From Datura wrightii (Eukaryota > Streptophyta > Magnoliopsida > Solanales > Solanaceae), in assembly GCA_035772735.1 (NCBI GenBank), contig JASDFA010000006.1:27259501-27323500 (forward strand): a DNA stretch of 64,000 nt, in the 5' to 3' direction. The translations under genes were made by a program, and so were the position numbers. Shown here in pieces: positions 34,294 to 45,024 of this stretch. Under the pieces are notes generated by a model. That model made no database searches. It saw nothing but the letters and a program-made list of their open reading frames with translations, and was not told the origin of the DNA. Every line of letters starts with the position of its first letter. Within the stretch, counting starts at the first letter, position 1.

Positions 34294-36060
34294 CATCTGC
34301 TATAATGTTTCCTCAGGATCAACATACACAAGTAGAGGTTAGAAAAATCAGAAGGGGCAAATCATCCTCCTATAAGGCTAAAGGATTTTGTATCTCAAAA
34401 CATTCACAAAGAAATGAAGTATCCAATGTGTAACTACATAAATTGTGATCATTTATCTACGGGCTATTAGGCATTTATTGCAGCAACCTCAAATTTGACA
34501 AATCAATTACTTACAGTGAGGCTGTTAAAGATCCTTGATGGATAGATGCCATGAAGTTGGAAATTCAAGCTCTACAAGAGAATAACTTTTGGACTATTGT
34601 GGATCTCCCATCTAGAAAACAACCAATAGACTATAAATGGGTTTATAAAATCAAATATAAGCTACATGTGAGATTGAGAGATTTAAAGTTAGGCTAGTTT
34701 CCAAAGGGTACAATTAAAGAGAGGGAATTGATAATAAAGAGACATTTTCACTTGTTGTTAAAATGGTTACAGTTAGAACAGTCTTGGCTTTAGCTGCTTC
34801 AAAGCAGTGGCATATACATCAAATGGATGTATATAATTCATTTCTACAACGGGACTTAACAGATGAGATCTATATGACTCTATCATAAGGCTTTCCCAGT
34901 TAGGGAGAGAAAATATGTAGACTGATCAAGTCCTTGTATGGATTCAAACAAGCCCCAAGACAATGGAATACAAAGCTAACTGAAGCCTTGATCAAATTAA
35001 AGTTCAGACAAATTCAACTGGATCATTCATTATTTTTTAAACAAATCCAATGAAGGAACTGTGATCATACTAGTGTATGTTAATGACTTGTTAATTACAG
35101 GAAGTTCTTTGGAATTAGTTGAGAACACCAAACAGGCTATAGAGAAGGTATTCAAGATCAAAGATCTAGGAGAATTAAAGTTTTTCCTTGGTATTGAATT
35201 TATAAGGTCCAAAATAGGAATTACTATGCATCAAAGAAAATATGCCCTTGAGTTAATCTCAGAAAGTGGCTTGGCATCAGCAAAACCAGCTGGAACTCCA
35301 ATTGACATTAAGTCAAACTAACTTCAAGACAATATGATGAAGCAGTACATCAAAAGAAACATACCAATGAGGATCCTCCAACAGATCAGGCAGCTTACCA
35401 AAGGCTGATAGGAAAGTTTTTATATCTCATTGTAACTAGACCAGATATTGCAATTTGGAGTACAAACTCTAAGTCAATTTCTGCAATTGCCTTCCCACAT
35501 GGAGGCTGCTCTCAGAATTGTAAGGTATGTCAAGAAGAAGCCTGGATAAGGAATCCAATTGTCAAGTAATGCTAACAATCTAGTAACAGTCTATTGTGAT
35601 GCAGATTGGGCTGCTTGCCCAATCACTAGAAAATCAGTCACATGATTCATAATCAAGATTGGAGATTCACTGGTTTATTGAAAAGCAAAGAAACAAACTA
35701 CTATTTCAAGGAGTTCAGCACAATTAGAATATAGAAGCCTAGCTACAACTACTTCTGAACTAGTATGGCTGACTGGAATTCTGAAAGAAATAGGTGCTGA
35801 GTTCAAACTCCCTATTGCTGTATACAGTGATAGCAAAGCAGTAATACAGTTAGCTACTAATCTTATATATCATGATAGGACCAAATATAGAGAAATTGAT
35901 TGTCGTTTTTTAAGGGAAAAGCTGCAACAAGATCTTATTAAAATCAAATATATTCCTACGCAAGATCAACCAACAGATCTCCTAACTAAAGGCATCAGTA
36001 GAGTGCAACATGAATATCTTTTATCCAAGCTAGGTATTCTGGACGTTTTAACACCACCTA
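34294..36060 (+). pseudogene. Copia reverse transcriptase and RNase H
   Basis: Continuation of the Copia pol cut at 22740. RT pieces: DAMKLEIQALQENNFWTIVD, YKWVYKIKY (34540-34660), AASKQWHIHQMDVYNSFL (34790-34850), SLYGFKQAPRQW (34930-34970). The catalytic box is LVYVNDLL (frame 35061-35321), where YVDD is required, so one catalytic Asp is replaced by Asn. RNase H: YCDADWAACPITRKS, SRSSAQLEYRSLATTTSELV and LRE...DQPTDLLTKGIS, to about 36000. Several stops and frameshifts. It ends at the polypurine tract. Confidence 0.9.
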
Positions 36061-36073
36061 ACCTGAGGGGGAG
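36061..36073 (+). promoter_or_regulatory. Polypurine tract of the nested Copia
   Basis: ACCTGAGGGGGAG immediately before the 3' LTR. Confidence 0.88.
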
Positions 36074-36139
36074 TGTTGGTGTATGAAAAGGAAGAAAAGC
36101 TGAAGTATGAAGATAAGCTAGAGGCTTGTGAAGAAGTTA
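36074..36139 (+). repeat. 3' LTR of the nested Copia, left part
   Basis: TGTTGGTGTATG...GAAGTTA, uninterrupted at the site where the 5' LTR carries a MITE. It is split at TTA by the Harbinger insertion and continues at 40735. Confidence 0.9.
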
Positions 36140-36860
36140 GAGCCCGTTTGGTTTAGCTGAAAAAAGTGTCTTTTAAATGTAAGTGCTTAAAGCACTTTTC
36201 AAATGCTGAAACTTATTTTATAAATAAGCAATTATGTGCTTGGATAAAAGTGCTAAAGCTGAAAAAAAGTTATTGATGTGTTTGGTACAAAAGTGTTGTT
36301 AAGCACTTATTTTGGGTCAAATGACTGAAAAAATGCCCTTAAAGCTGTTAACACTATAAAAAAATAAATTACTATGATATTTTTATTTCTAAAATAATTA
36401 TAATTAAAATTAATACATATTTTTATTTATTTTTAATATAAAATAATTATTTAAGTTATTTTTAATTTTTAAAATATATAATTTAATTAAGATTAGGCAA
36501 ATCTCCCTTTTTAATTTTTATTAGGAGTATAGTTATATTTTTTATTTATAAAATTAAATATAATAATTTAAATAAATTAATACTACCTCAATAAATTTTT
36601 TTAGATTTTTAATTATTTTTTTTAATATTCACAAAAAAATAAAATTTTGTCAAAGATTTGAGTGTCTTTGCTTTTTTAAAAAAAATTAATAAATTAATTG
36701 TATGTTTTCATTTTTAAACTATGATCGAGTGAGTTATAAATAAAGTTCAACATCAAATGATCAAAAAAATAAAATTTTAAAGAGAGCATAAATATATTAA
36801 TACGGTCGGAAGCACTTCACTAAAGTGCAAAAAGTGAAAAATATTCATATAGTACAAATA

Positions 36861-38363
36861 TCAAGCATTACAAATATCATTAGCAATCATATTACGAAGT
36901 CCCATCCAATAAATGTCACTTTGTTCTTCCACATTTTCGACATCCATACTGTTAGTTCCTGAACTTGTGCCAATACCAAAACCAGCCGATGGAATATATT
37001 CCTCATTTTTAGCCGTTCGGAATGCATCATCCACATTGCACTTCTTTCTAATATAATTGTGAATAGCCATAGTAGCAAGTATGATGTCTCTTTGAGTATC
37101 AATGTTATAGTATGGCATGTCTCGCAAAATAGACCACCTTGCTTTTCAAACGCCAAATGTGCGTTCTACTATATTTCTACAAGAAGAATGTAAATAATTA
37201 AATTTTTCAATGCGCTCTCTTGGCTCTCTCAATGGCTCTCTCAATTGTCGTGTTGTACCACGATGAAATTCAGCTAAGTGATATCTCACATTATCTCCTT
37301 TATATGCGTCATATATCCCTTTATGTGTGAATATCCTCCATCTACTAGATAATATTTATTTTTCAATGGATGTGAAAAATTGAGCTCTTGTCTACGAAGC
37401 GCCTCACCAAATATATGACTATCATGAGCTGCTCCTTCCCATACAACCCATACAAATGTAAAACATATATTAAAATATACACTGCAAGAATGTTCTAAGT
37501 CGGATAACCTTTACACCCAATATACGATATTTCTTGCCCTTGTGGTAATCAACTTTAACATGTGTGCCATCAAGTGCTCCAATACAATCCTACAAGTAGT
37601 CACATTTATTAATTTATAAAATAATTTTTATTTTTTAATTGAAATTAATGGGACAACCACCACTCAAGAAAATAAAAAATAAACTCAAGCTTAAAATTTG
37701 GATGTCCAAGAGTAAACACAAACTTATAAAAAGAAAATAAACAAAGAAATTTAAGTCCAATAATTTAAATATAACTTTGGAGAAATTGTTACTTACTTTA
37801 AAGAAAGGGAGACATCGTTCATTATATGGCTTGTGAGCTCCCGCACCATCATTATAATTTGGATGTGGTCTAATGATATCTCTTGCAAGCCTACAAACCG
37901 CATTTAAAACACTATGAAAGTGTCTGTGAATTATCTCTCCAGAATGTTGAAAGATATCTTGTATCATTCGATTTCCAGCTCCATGTGCACAAGTCATCAA
38001 AAACATGCCTAACATTTTATGTATAGACATTCTACGTGTGGGTTTAAGCCCATATTTTTCACTTAAGTCGTTGGATAGATCAAGGAACACTGTCTTCTTC
38101 AATCGAAAATTTCCATAACAACGAGTTCCATTTCCTCGCAATATCTCTTAAATAAATATATTTCTAGAGCGCCTTGATGTACGGCAAGGTTCCTTGCATA
38201 AGTATTTTTCATAATACATCAAAATTTATTTACCTGTTATTTGACACAAAGTCATCCATTCCTTCTCTTCTTGCTCTCTCCGAATTTGTTCTAGTTCTGG
38301 ATCATCATCTAATAAATCACTTAAACGAGGAGATACCACCTTGATAATGTTCCAACTCTCCAT
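36861..38363 (-). pseudogene. PIF/Harbinger transposase (DDE), broken
   Basis: ATG at 38363 (MESWNIIKVVSP) leads in frame through two TAA stops (after QITGK, and before EILRGNG) into the helix-turn-helix-like region: KKTVFLDLSNDL, MSIHKMLGMFLMTCAHGAGN, IQDIFQHSGEIIHRHFHSVL. An intron with GTAAGT donor (37590-37796) separates it from DCIGALDGTHVKVDYHKGKK, which holds the first catalytic Asp. EGAAHDSHIFGEAL holds the second, and RNIVERTFG the Glu region. Trp of GVWKARW is a TGA stop, and there are frameshifts near 37280 and 37500. The C-terminus (36861-37127) is open. The intact enzyme would cut and paste the element at TTA/TAA sites. Confidence 0.88.
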
Positions 38364-38664
38364 TTGACTGAAAATAAAAATGCCTTAAATTAGTAAAGAA
38401 TGAGAGATTAGAAATCTCATTCTTCACAAGTTGAATCTTCAATCACAATTTCAATTGAATTGTAATATTATGCATTCTTTTTACATGACAAGAGAGTAAA
38501 GTTAACACAAAAGACAAATTTATACTAATTCAACTGAATTTAGAAAAAGTTTAATTATACAACCACAAAGTCTAAACAACAAGCAATAAACAAAGTTTGC
38601 GCATAAAACCATAATGTTCCAAAACATGAAGTAATAAAAACATTTAACCACGACAATAAATTCT

Positions 38665-39705
38665 TCACATTTTCTTAAGGTGTAACTCATAGTTGTACTC
38701 CAACCAAGACTTCCGAGCTTCATTAGTAGTCATCTTAAGAAACACTTGACGAACGTCTTTCTTAAGAAACATGTTCACAGTGTAGTTGTAGATTCCATTG
38801 CCTTCAGGAATATCAGGAAGATTTGGCAATATGTCCATACACTTATCAATGGTGGGATCATCTATTGAAGAAGATGTAGCTGTGCTTTTGCTAGAAATAA
38901 GCTTTATTAGAGAGTGTATTTCCTCTTTCATTGATGCTGCAGCAGATTTTGTCTTACTTTTTTTTACCTGACTGCTAGTCCCAATACCATCAATTGAAAA
39001 TTGTCTTTTTAGTGACGACTTAGGAAACATAACAGAATCCACATTATGCAGATCATCACTTTCATCACTTGCTTCATCATTGGGATTAGTAAATTGTGCT
39101 TTCGCATAACTATCATCATTTGTTTCTTCTTCATCGAGATCTACTCTAATACCAGATATTTGTTCTTGATTCGCTGCCCATGCTCTTTCTCCCATAGCAA
39201 CAATATCAGAAAATAATGCATCATATCAGAAAATCATATGAGAGAAAGATCTTTGTTCCTAAACTTTTTATATTTAGCATTCTCCTTTAATAAAAAATTC
39301 AAACATACTTTAAGTAAATCAAGAAATTTAACAATAAAAGAAATACACAAGACATAGAGAACAATGTGAGATATACCTTAATTTTTCGCTCCCACCAAAC
39401 ATCACCTTCCATAATTGTATTTTTCGTGGCATCCCATCCTAAACCTGTCTCCCCTCTCATCAACTGATTAAAAAGAATCCAGTCGCTTTTCATGCTATCC
39501 CAATAATTTTTCATTTATTTTTTACCATAGTTTCTTCCCGTCTCTTTATTGAACTTATCAACCATATTATTCCATCCATCTTTAGACAAATGAATGTTTG
39601 GTCTTTTTTCTTTTCTAAAATCTCTATTTCACACAACTATACTAATTTAATATGGGCATCATCATTCCACTTAGCATTACTTCATCCCAAATTAGTTTCC
39701 GACAT
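38665..39705 (-). pseudogene. Harbinger Myb/SANT-like accessory protein, broken
   Basis: Exon 1 from ATG at 39705 (MSETNLG) holds a Myb/SANT-like domain with stops. Recognisable parts are AKWNDDAHIKLV, KNYWDSMKSDWILFNQL and ETGLGWDATKNTI...WWERKIK (39377-39514). A GT-AG intron (39282-39376) leads to exon 2, NAKYKKFRNKDLSH, which has a TGA stop before YDALFSDIVA. A 176-codon open region (38665-39195) follows. It has an acidic stretch (EEETNDDS), a Lys/Ser-rich nuclear-signal-like segment (KKSKTKSA) and a conserved C-terminus (VFLKMTTNEARKSWLEYNYE). In PIF/Harbinger elements this protein helps the transposase enter the nucleus and bind ends. Confidence 0.83.
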
Positions 39706-40734
39706 GATTGAATATAAATAATTTAAATAAAGTAAATAAATACAATAATCAAGCACTTATTAGTTTCGACAATAATAATCAGCCTATCTGTCTCATAAAT
39801 CAAAAAAAATCACTACTATCATTGTCCATTTCTGTGTCCATATAAGCAGTCCAAGCTTAAAAAAGTAAAAAAACGCCTAAAGATCAAAAATTTCACCTGA
39901 AAAGGACTTATCTAACTATAAAAGAGATGATCCAAGGATCAAAATCCAAACTTTGATTGAATAAAGCCAAACAAATCACAACCCAAAATCGAGCATAATC
40001 AAGGAGAGGCAAATATTGTTGATCACCCATTAAAACCCAGAAATTTCTATAAACTACTATAATAACTCAAAAAGTTTAAAGTATCAAATCAACCCCAAAA
40101 AAATAAAAAAGAAAGATGAATCTATCAGCTAAATGGGAAAAAGGAAGAGTTGGAGAACAATAACAAGCAAAAATCACAGAGCTGAGGAAGAAATTATTTA
40201 AAATTAGAAAAACAGAGGAAAGATGAAAATATATATAAAAAATATAATTTTAATGATAAACTTACCCGAAGATCGAAAACACCACAAGTTTTTTGAGCAA
40301 AATACAAGAAAAAATGGTTTAAAAAAAAGGAACAAGAAGAGAACTGTTGTGTTGCCGGAGAAGAACAAAACTGCTGCCAGAGGAGAATCTTTCGGCGGAC
40401 TGGATAAGAGAAAGAAGTGGAGAAGAAGAGAAAGAAGCCGAGAGGAAGAGAGAGATCGGCAGAGAACAAATGCGGCTGAGAAGAAGAGAAAGTTAGGTTT
40501 TATTTCTTTGAGTGTAATTTTGAAATTAGAAAAATAATATAAGGATAAAAAAAGTAAATTAGTTCGTCAAGCATAATAGCTTATAAGCAGAAAAATAAAA
40601 AGTTGGGTTTCACCAACTTCTTTTTCCAGCTTATTGAAAACAACTTTTAACTTTTTTTAAGCATTTTTTGAGTTAGTCAAACACTCAAAAAAGCTAAAAA
40701 CTGTACCAACTTATAAGCTTAACCAAATAGGCTC

Positions 40735-40972
40735 TTAGTTAAATAACTACTTTCGAAAGTTAGTTACCTAAAGTTGGTTAGGCGTTCATAACCAACTCTT
40801 TGTTATAAATACTTATAGCTACTACTTGTATTAAACAATCTGAATAATAAGAAAAGAGAAATGGATCGAGATGATCAACATTTTCTCATAAGCATTTTGT
40901 AGTTCATCTTCTTCTTACTTTTGTTTAGTCATCTTCATATTTTTTTCTTCATTCTCAATTCGGAAAATAACA
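40735..40972 (+). repeat. 3' LTR of the nested Copia, right part
   Basis: TTAGTTAAATAACTAC...GAAAATAACA matches 16990-17229. The target-like ACTTC follows at 40973-40977. Confidence 0.9.
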
Positions 40973-41789
40973 ACTTCTTTCAACTCTTAGTTATAAAAAA
41001 TAGTAAACGAGTACAAGTTTACATTTCATTCAAACTTCTTGTAGAAACAATTATCTATATATTATTAGAAGGAGGATAGTGAACCATGAGGTTAAGCCAA
41101 GTGATGAATTAAGAATTAGCCACTTGACACTTTTACAATTAAAAAAAAATCATCTTATTATAATAAGGAAAATATATAAATCTAATAAATAATATTAATA
41201 TTATTATATTTATTACATAGATATGGTATAAAAGTTATGCCATAATTAGAATTATTTACATTCTATATATTTATCATTTGAATTATATAATTATGGTGTT
41301 AATATGATATATATGAAAAATATTTATTTGATTGGAAGTGATATGATATATATATATGGAATACATCATGTCATAATTAGATTATTTTAGAATATTACAA
41401 TATGAAAAAAAAATATTATAAATATTTTAATAAATAATATAATACTATTAAGTTTATTATATAATATGGTAAAAAAATCACGTCGTAATTAGAGTTGTTT
41501 TTAAAAAAAATATTCCTATGACATATTCTATATATTTATAATTTAAATTATATAGTTATGCCATTAGCAGTAATAATATGTATCTATATCTATATATTAT
41601 GGAGGATAGTCTAGCTTGATAATTAGCCGAACTAGCCACTTGGCACTTTTACCATAAAAAAAATATTTCAGATTATGATATAATGAAAAAAAATCACGTC
41701 ATAATTAGAGTCATTCTAATAAAAAATATTTCTATGACATATTTTATATATTTAAAATCTAAATTACTTAATTAAATTACACAATAATT

Positions 41790-42160
41790 AGAGTCATTCT
41801 AATAGGAAATAATCTAATCAATATTATTTCTTGTAGATGTAGCACTCACATTTAACTAATTATAATTTTATAATTAGATATTGCAGAATAATTTTGATTA
41901 TTAAATTATTAATTAAATTAAACCATAATCAGAATCATTCTAATAGAAAATAATCTAATCAATATTATTTCCTGCAGACATAGCACTCATATTTAACTAA
42001 TTACAATTTTATAATCAGATACTGCAGAAAATAATTTTGATTAGAATATTTTCTATAATTAGAGATATAGCAGCACATCATAATTAAAGTTATTCTAATA
42101 GAAAATAATCTAATCAATATTATTTCCTGCAGACATGTCATAATTATAGTCATTTTAATA
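41790..42160 (+). repeat. Three diverged ~130-150 bp tandem repeats in the Helitron
   Basis: The blocks TCATTCTAATAGAAAATAAT, CTAATCAATATTATTTC and GCAGACATAGCACTCA start near 41807, 41936 and 42091. The last copy is truncated. Confidence 0.8.
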
Positions 42161-42243
42161 TGAAAGATTCTTATGAATTATTATATATTTAGGAGTATTC
42201 GTTCAACATAATGCTCAGTAGTGCTTCGCCACTACCCTAGCTG

Positions 42244-42280
42244 GCGGAAATAGCTTAATGGTAGAGCTCAGCCTTGGCAC
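42244..42280 (+). pseudogene. 5' half of a tRNA-Gly-like sequence
   Basis: GCGGAAATAGCTTAATGGTA + GAGC followed by AGCCTTG resembles, from memory, the acceptor, D arm and anticodon 5' side of plant mitochondrial tRNA-Gly(GCC). The T arm and the 3' acceptor strand are absent, so it cannot be a tRNA gene. It could be organellar DNA carried in the Helitron. Confidence 0.4.
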
Positions 42281-42345
42281 GAACAGTTCATAATATATAA
42301 TATAGGGAAAAAGACTACCTTGAAGTCAAAAAAGTCTTCAAAAAA

Positions 42346-43235
42346 ATGTCTATAAAAATTGACTTTATCAGTGAGTTATTCGAAACAAAGATGAAATGGG
42401 ATTTGAAATTTCGTATCGTACGATTATGGATGGTTCCTGATAGCAAAAAGACAGATAATCCAATTTCAATAGAGATGTTACTGCTGGATAAAAAGGTATT
42501 TGTATCATCTTATTGTCATTATGAATACATATGTTGACTACCCTAGTGGATGGATATAATATAGATATTAAATTTTTTATAGGGAGATCGAATCCATGCA
42601 ACTGTAGGTAGGTATGTTATCCACATTTCAGAGAAAAAATAAATGAGTTGGGATTGTATATCATGAAAATTTTTATTGTTGGTCCAAATAAAGCGAAATA
42701 TAAGACCAATAAACACAAGTTGGGGTTTGACGTTTGCTAATAGAACAATTGTGAATGAAATAAATGATCAACAATTCGCTATGCATTATCTTTAATACAA
42801 CCTTATGAGCAGTTGATGGACCAGCTTAATGTTGATGATAATAATTTATTTGGTAATTATCAAATTCATTTTTTGTTTATATTGATCTGTTTTAGCAAAC
42901 TGATGCATATTCTTTAAATGAACTATATATCATAGGAGAGATTGTTAGTCACGGAGAAGTGCAATCACACAACCAAGGAGGTAAGACCAGTACTTTTATG
43001 AATATGAAGCTACAAGATCAAGAGTAAGCTTGCAAACATGATTAGAATTAACATACAGATTTCAATGTCATTATTTTTCTCAATGTGAAGTTGTATTTTT
43101 TCAAGTATGATGAAGAATATTCCAGCTACCTCTTAGGGTGAATCTGTAAAACAAATTATGTCATACTTAGAAGGATCTAGCGATAGCCCTATTGTAGTGG
43201 TTATTCAAGAAGACATAAGCCAAAGGAGGCGTTGA
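42346..43235 (+). pseudogene. RPA70-like OB-fold gene fragment in the Helitron
   Basis: Exon 1 (42346-42495, 50 codons: SELFETKMKWDLKFRIVRLW, SIEMLLLDKK) ends at a GT donor. Exon 2 resumes at 42583 in phase (GDRIHATVGRYVIHI). Together they give the pattern W.(I/L)K.RVIRLW....SIEM.L.D..GD.I.A.V of the N-terminal OB fold of plant replication protein A large subunits (DUF223/RPA1N). A frameshift follows, then YIMKIFIVGPNKAKYKTNKH. Later exons give GEIVSHGEVQSHNQGGK and FMNMKLQDQE (about 42937-43024) and QIMSYLEGSSDSPIVVVIQE (43150-43215). Several lesions make it a pseudogene. Plant Helitrons often carry an RPA gene, so this may be the element's own relic or a host capture. Confidence 0.72.
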
Positions 43236-43589
43236 CATTTATTTCATTAGTCTTTGTTGGTTTACCTGTTGGTCAAGTGAAAGAAACTTTTTTATGATTA
43301 TTTATTCATTTGATAATTTTGTAAATATAAGTTTTTTTTGTAATCTTTATATTTTAATAATTTTTTTCTTAAGTATTATCCGCGCATTGCGCGGGTACTA
43401 CTACTAGTTGTTATTAAATTCATGTAGTTATCGATCTTTCATATGGCATAATTTGGATAAAAATGATTTATATTCCAATTTAAATAACATATACATATAC
43501 TTTTTACGAGCTAATTAATTTCATAATACCACCACCTCCTGGGTGCAGCTTTAGAAATTACACACTACAAACAAAATTAAAACATTTTT

Positions 43590-44415
43590 ATGGCTTTACT
43601 TCGTCGAGGCTCACCCACAACCTCTCTCTTAACCTCTTTTCACATTCCCCTTCTTCGTCATGCCATTTATGCCCCTTAACAAAAGAAATCATCTACCATA
43701 TTTTCTTGGAATCTATCAAAGTCGATCAAGTTAATTTGGTCTTTCTTCGGGATATCGTATAATTTTCTCTACCCCTCTTTCACACTCTCTGCCTTGGCTC
43801 TCAATGTACTTGCACCACACCTCTTTTCACTTACCAAAACATGACTCCTCCTACCATGTTTGTGTCACCATTTATACTTTGGCTCCAATAATGTTCTCCG
43901 TTCTCCATATAAGATATTTTAATTTATTCATATCGCTGAATTTTACTAATTATCCCCAACATGCACACACCACCCTCTTGATCCAAGATACTATAAGCAC
44001 AACATTGATGGAGCTTTCGAACCAACTAAAAGAATTGGGCGGCGCAGGACTCAGGAGGGGTTATTCATGATCACACTGCTAAAAGTGACTTTATGGATAC
44101 ATCACTAATCTCTGGATCTCAACTGTGTTTGAATGTGAACTTGCAGCTATCTCTTGTTCATTTGCAGATTGAGATTAACTCAAAGGCATTAACTAACATC
44201 ACATACACCAGTCTCTGCTCACCTCTTGTCTCTGATTGCAGGTAATTGATGCAGCTCGGAAATTAAGCACCTCTGGCTGGGAGAGGCGAACCACGTAGTT
44301 GATGTGCTCGTGAAATTTGGCACCCCCCGGCTTATGTAATAACGACTATCCCGAACCACCTTTCTATCGTACAATTCTCAGTTTATATGAATAATGAAAG
44401 CATCTTTTCAGCTAA
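43590..44415 (+). pseudogene. LINE 3' end: zinc-finger (zf-RVT) and RNase H-like remnants
   Basis: CHLCPLNKRNHLPYFLGIYQ (near 43660) recalls the zf-RVT motif CPLC....E...H....C. About 44005-44330 gives NIDGAF, GGAGL(I)RDH, and LGEANHVVDVLVKFGTPP, which correspond to the plant LINE RNase H-like (RVT_3) NTDGA...GGAGGVIRDH...REAN.VAD.LAK.G. Frames shift between the parts. No poly-A tail or TSD was recognised. Bases 43408-43589 are unremarkable AT-rich flank. Confidence 0.6.
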
Positions 44416-45024
44416 AAATAAGAATTCATTCTCCTTCAGAAATTCTCTTTTGTATTTCCCCAACCATCATAGTTTTATTTCCCCAATAGTTTCCTCGTTC
44501 TGATCACAAAACCTTCGATGATCTTTTAGCCAAGAACAGAACAAACTTAGACTACAAGTTGCACAGAGACTAGAAATGTAACAAGTATTCATGCATAAAT
44601 TAAATTATTCAAGAAATAGTAATATAGTGATTGTAATGCAAGAATGGTACTTTTTGTTAAACATTTAGTTTGATATATCATATAAAATATTTTTTTTACT
44701 CAACCAAAATAAAAGTAAGTTTGGCCATTTAACATTTTTAATCCATTTGTTACCAATGCCAAAGGTTGTGATTGTACATTTAAATAGTACATTTATCACA
44801 TTAAGCATTTCAATTAGTAGATGCAAGCCATTGTTGTAGGGAATTCATGAGAATGGCCTCGTGTATGTATGTATCTATAAGCTTTCTTTCTCCCTGGGGC
44901 AATTGTATTAATTGAGAGCACAATTGAGAACATGGATTCTAATTTGATTGATCAAATGATCATTAAGTCAATAATCACCGTACACATCATTGTTATTTCT
45001 ATGATCAATTATTTCTGCAAAAGC

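Larger units (their letters stand above)
36140..40734 (-). mobile_element. PIF/Harbinger DNA transposon, TSD TTA
   Basis: The ends GAGCCCGTTTGGTTTAGC and GCTTAACCAAATAGGCTC are inverted repeats. TTA is duplicated at 36137-36139 and 40735-40737, and the empty site GAAGTTAGTTAAAT is present in the 5' LTR (around 16990). The 4595-bp element carries both proteins expected of an autonomous PIF/Harbinger, both on the minus strand: a Myb/SANT-like protein (upstream) and a DDE transposase. Both contain stops, so this copy is dead. About 36350-36850 and 39710-40700 are AT-rich non-coding ends. The 104- and 91-codon ORFs near 40200-40540 have no recognisable domain. Confidence 0.93.
16745..40972 (+). 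mobile_element. Copia element expanded to 24.2 kb by nested insertions
   Basis: The 5' LTR starts TGTTGGTGTATG at 16745 and the 3' LTR ends GAAAATAACA at 40972, flanked by ACTCC and ACTTC (one mismatch). Once the inserts are removed, both LTRs are about 300 bp and align closely. The interior reads in Copia order: primer site, gag, protease, integrase, RT, RNase H, polypurine tract. Inserts are a hAT MITE (5' LTR), a solo gypsy LTR (gag), a rearranged gypsy (end of integrase) and a PIF/Harbinger element (3' LTR). Each insert must be younger than the Copia insertion. Confidence 0.92.
41054..43407 (+). mobile_element. Non-autonomous Helitron carrying an RPA-like gene fragment
   Basis: The 5' end is TCTATATATTATTAGAAGG preceded by A (41053). 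The 3' end is a GC hairpin CCGCGCA-T-TGCGCGG (43380-43394) followed by CTACTAG (...43407) and then T (43408). TC...hairpin...CTAG inserted between A and T, without TSD, is the Helitron signature. At 2354 bp it has no Rep/helicase, so it depends on a partner. Inside are a second copy of the 5' end (about 41589), tandem repeats, a tRNA-like fragment and an RPA-like OB-fold gene fragment. AT-rich sequence fills the rest. Confidence 0.88.

Noticed and set aside
35061..35321. Active Copia reverse transcriptase
   Set aside because: Catalytic YVDD reads YVND and the pol frame has stops on both sides.
40194..40537. Charged 104-codon ORF (KKRNKKR...) and its antisense partner
   Set aside because: Located in the A-rich end of the Harbinger element; composition explains the length and no family is recognised.
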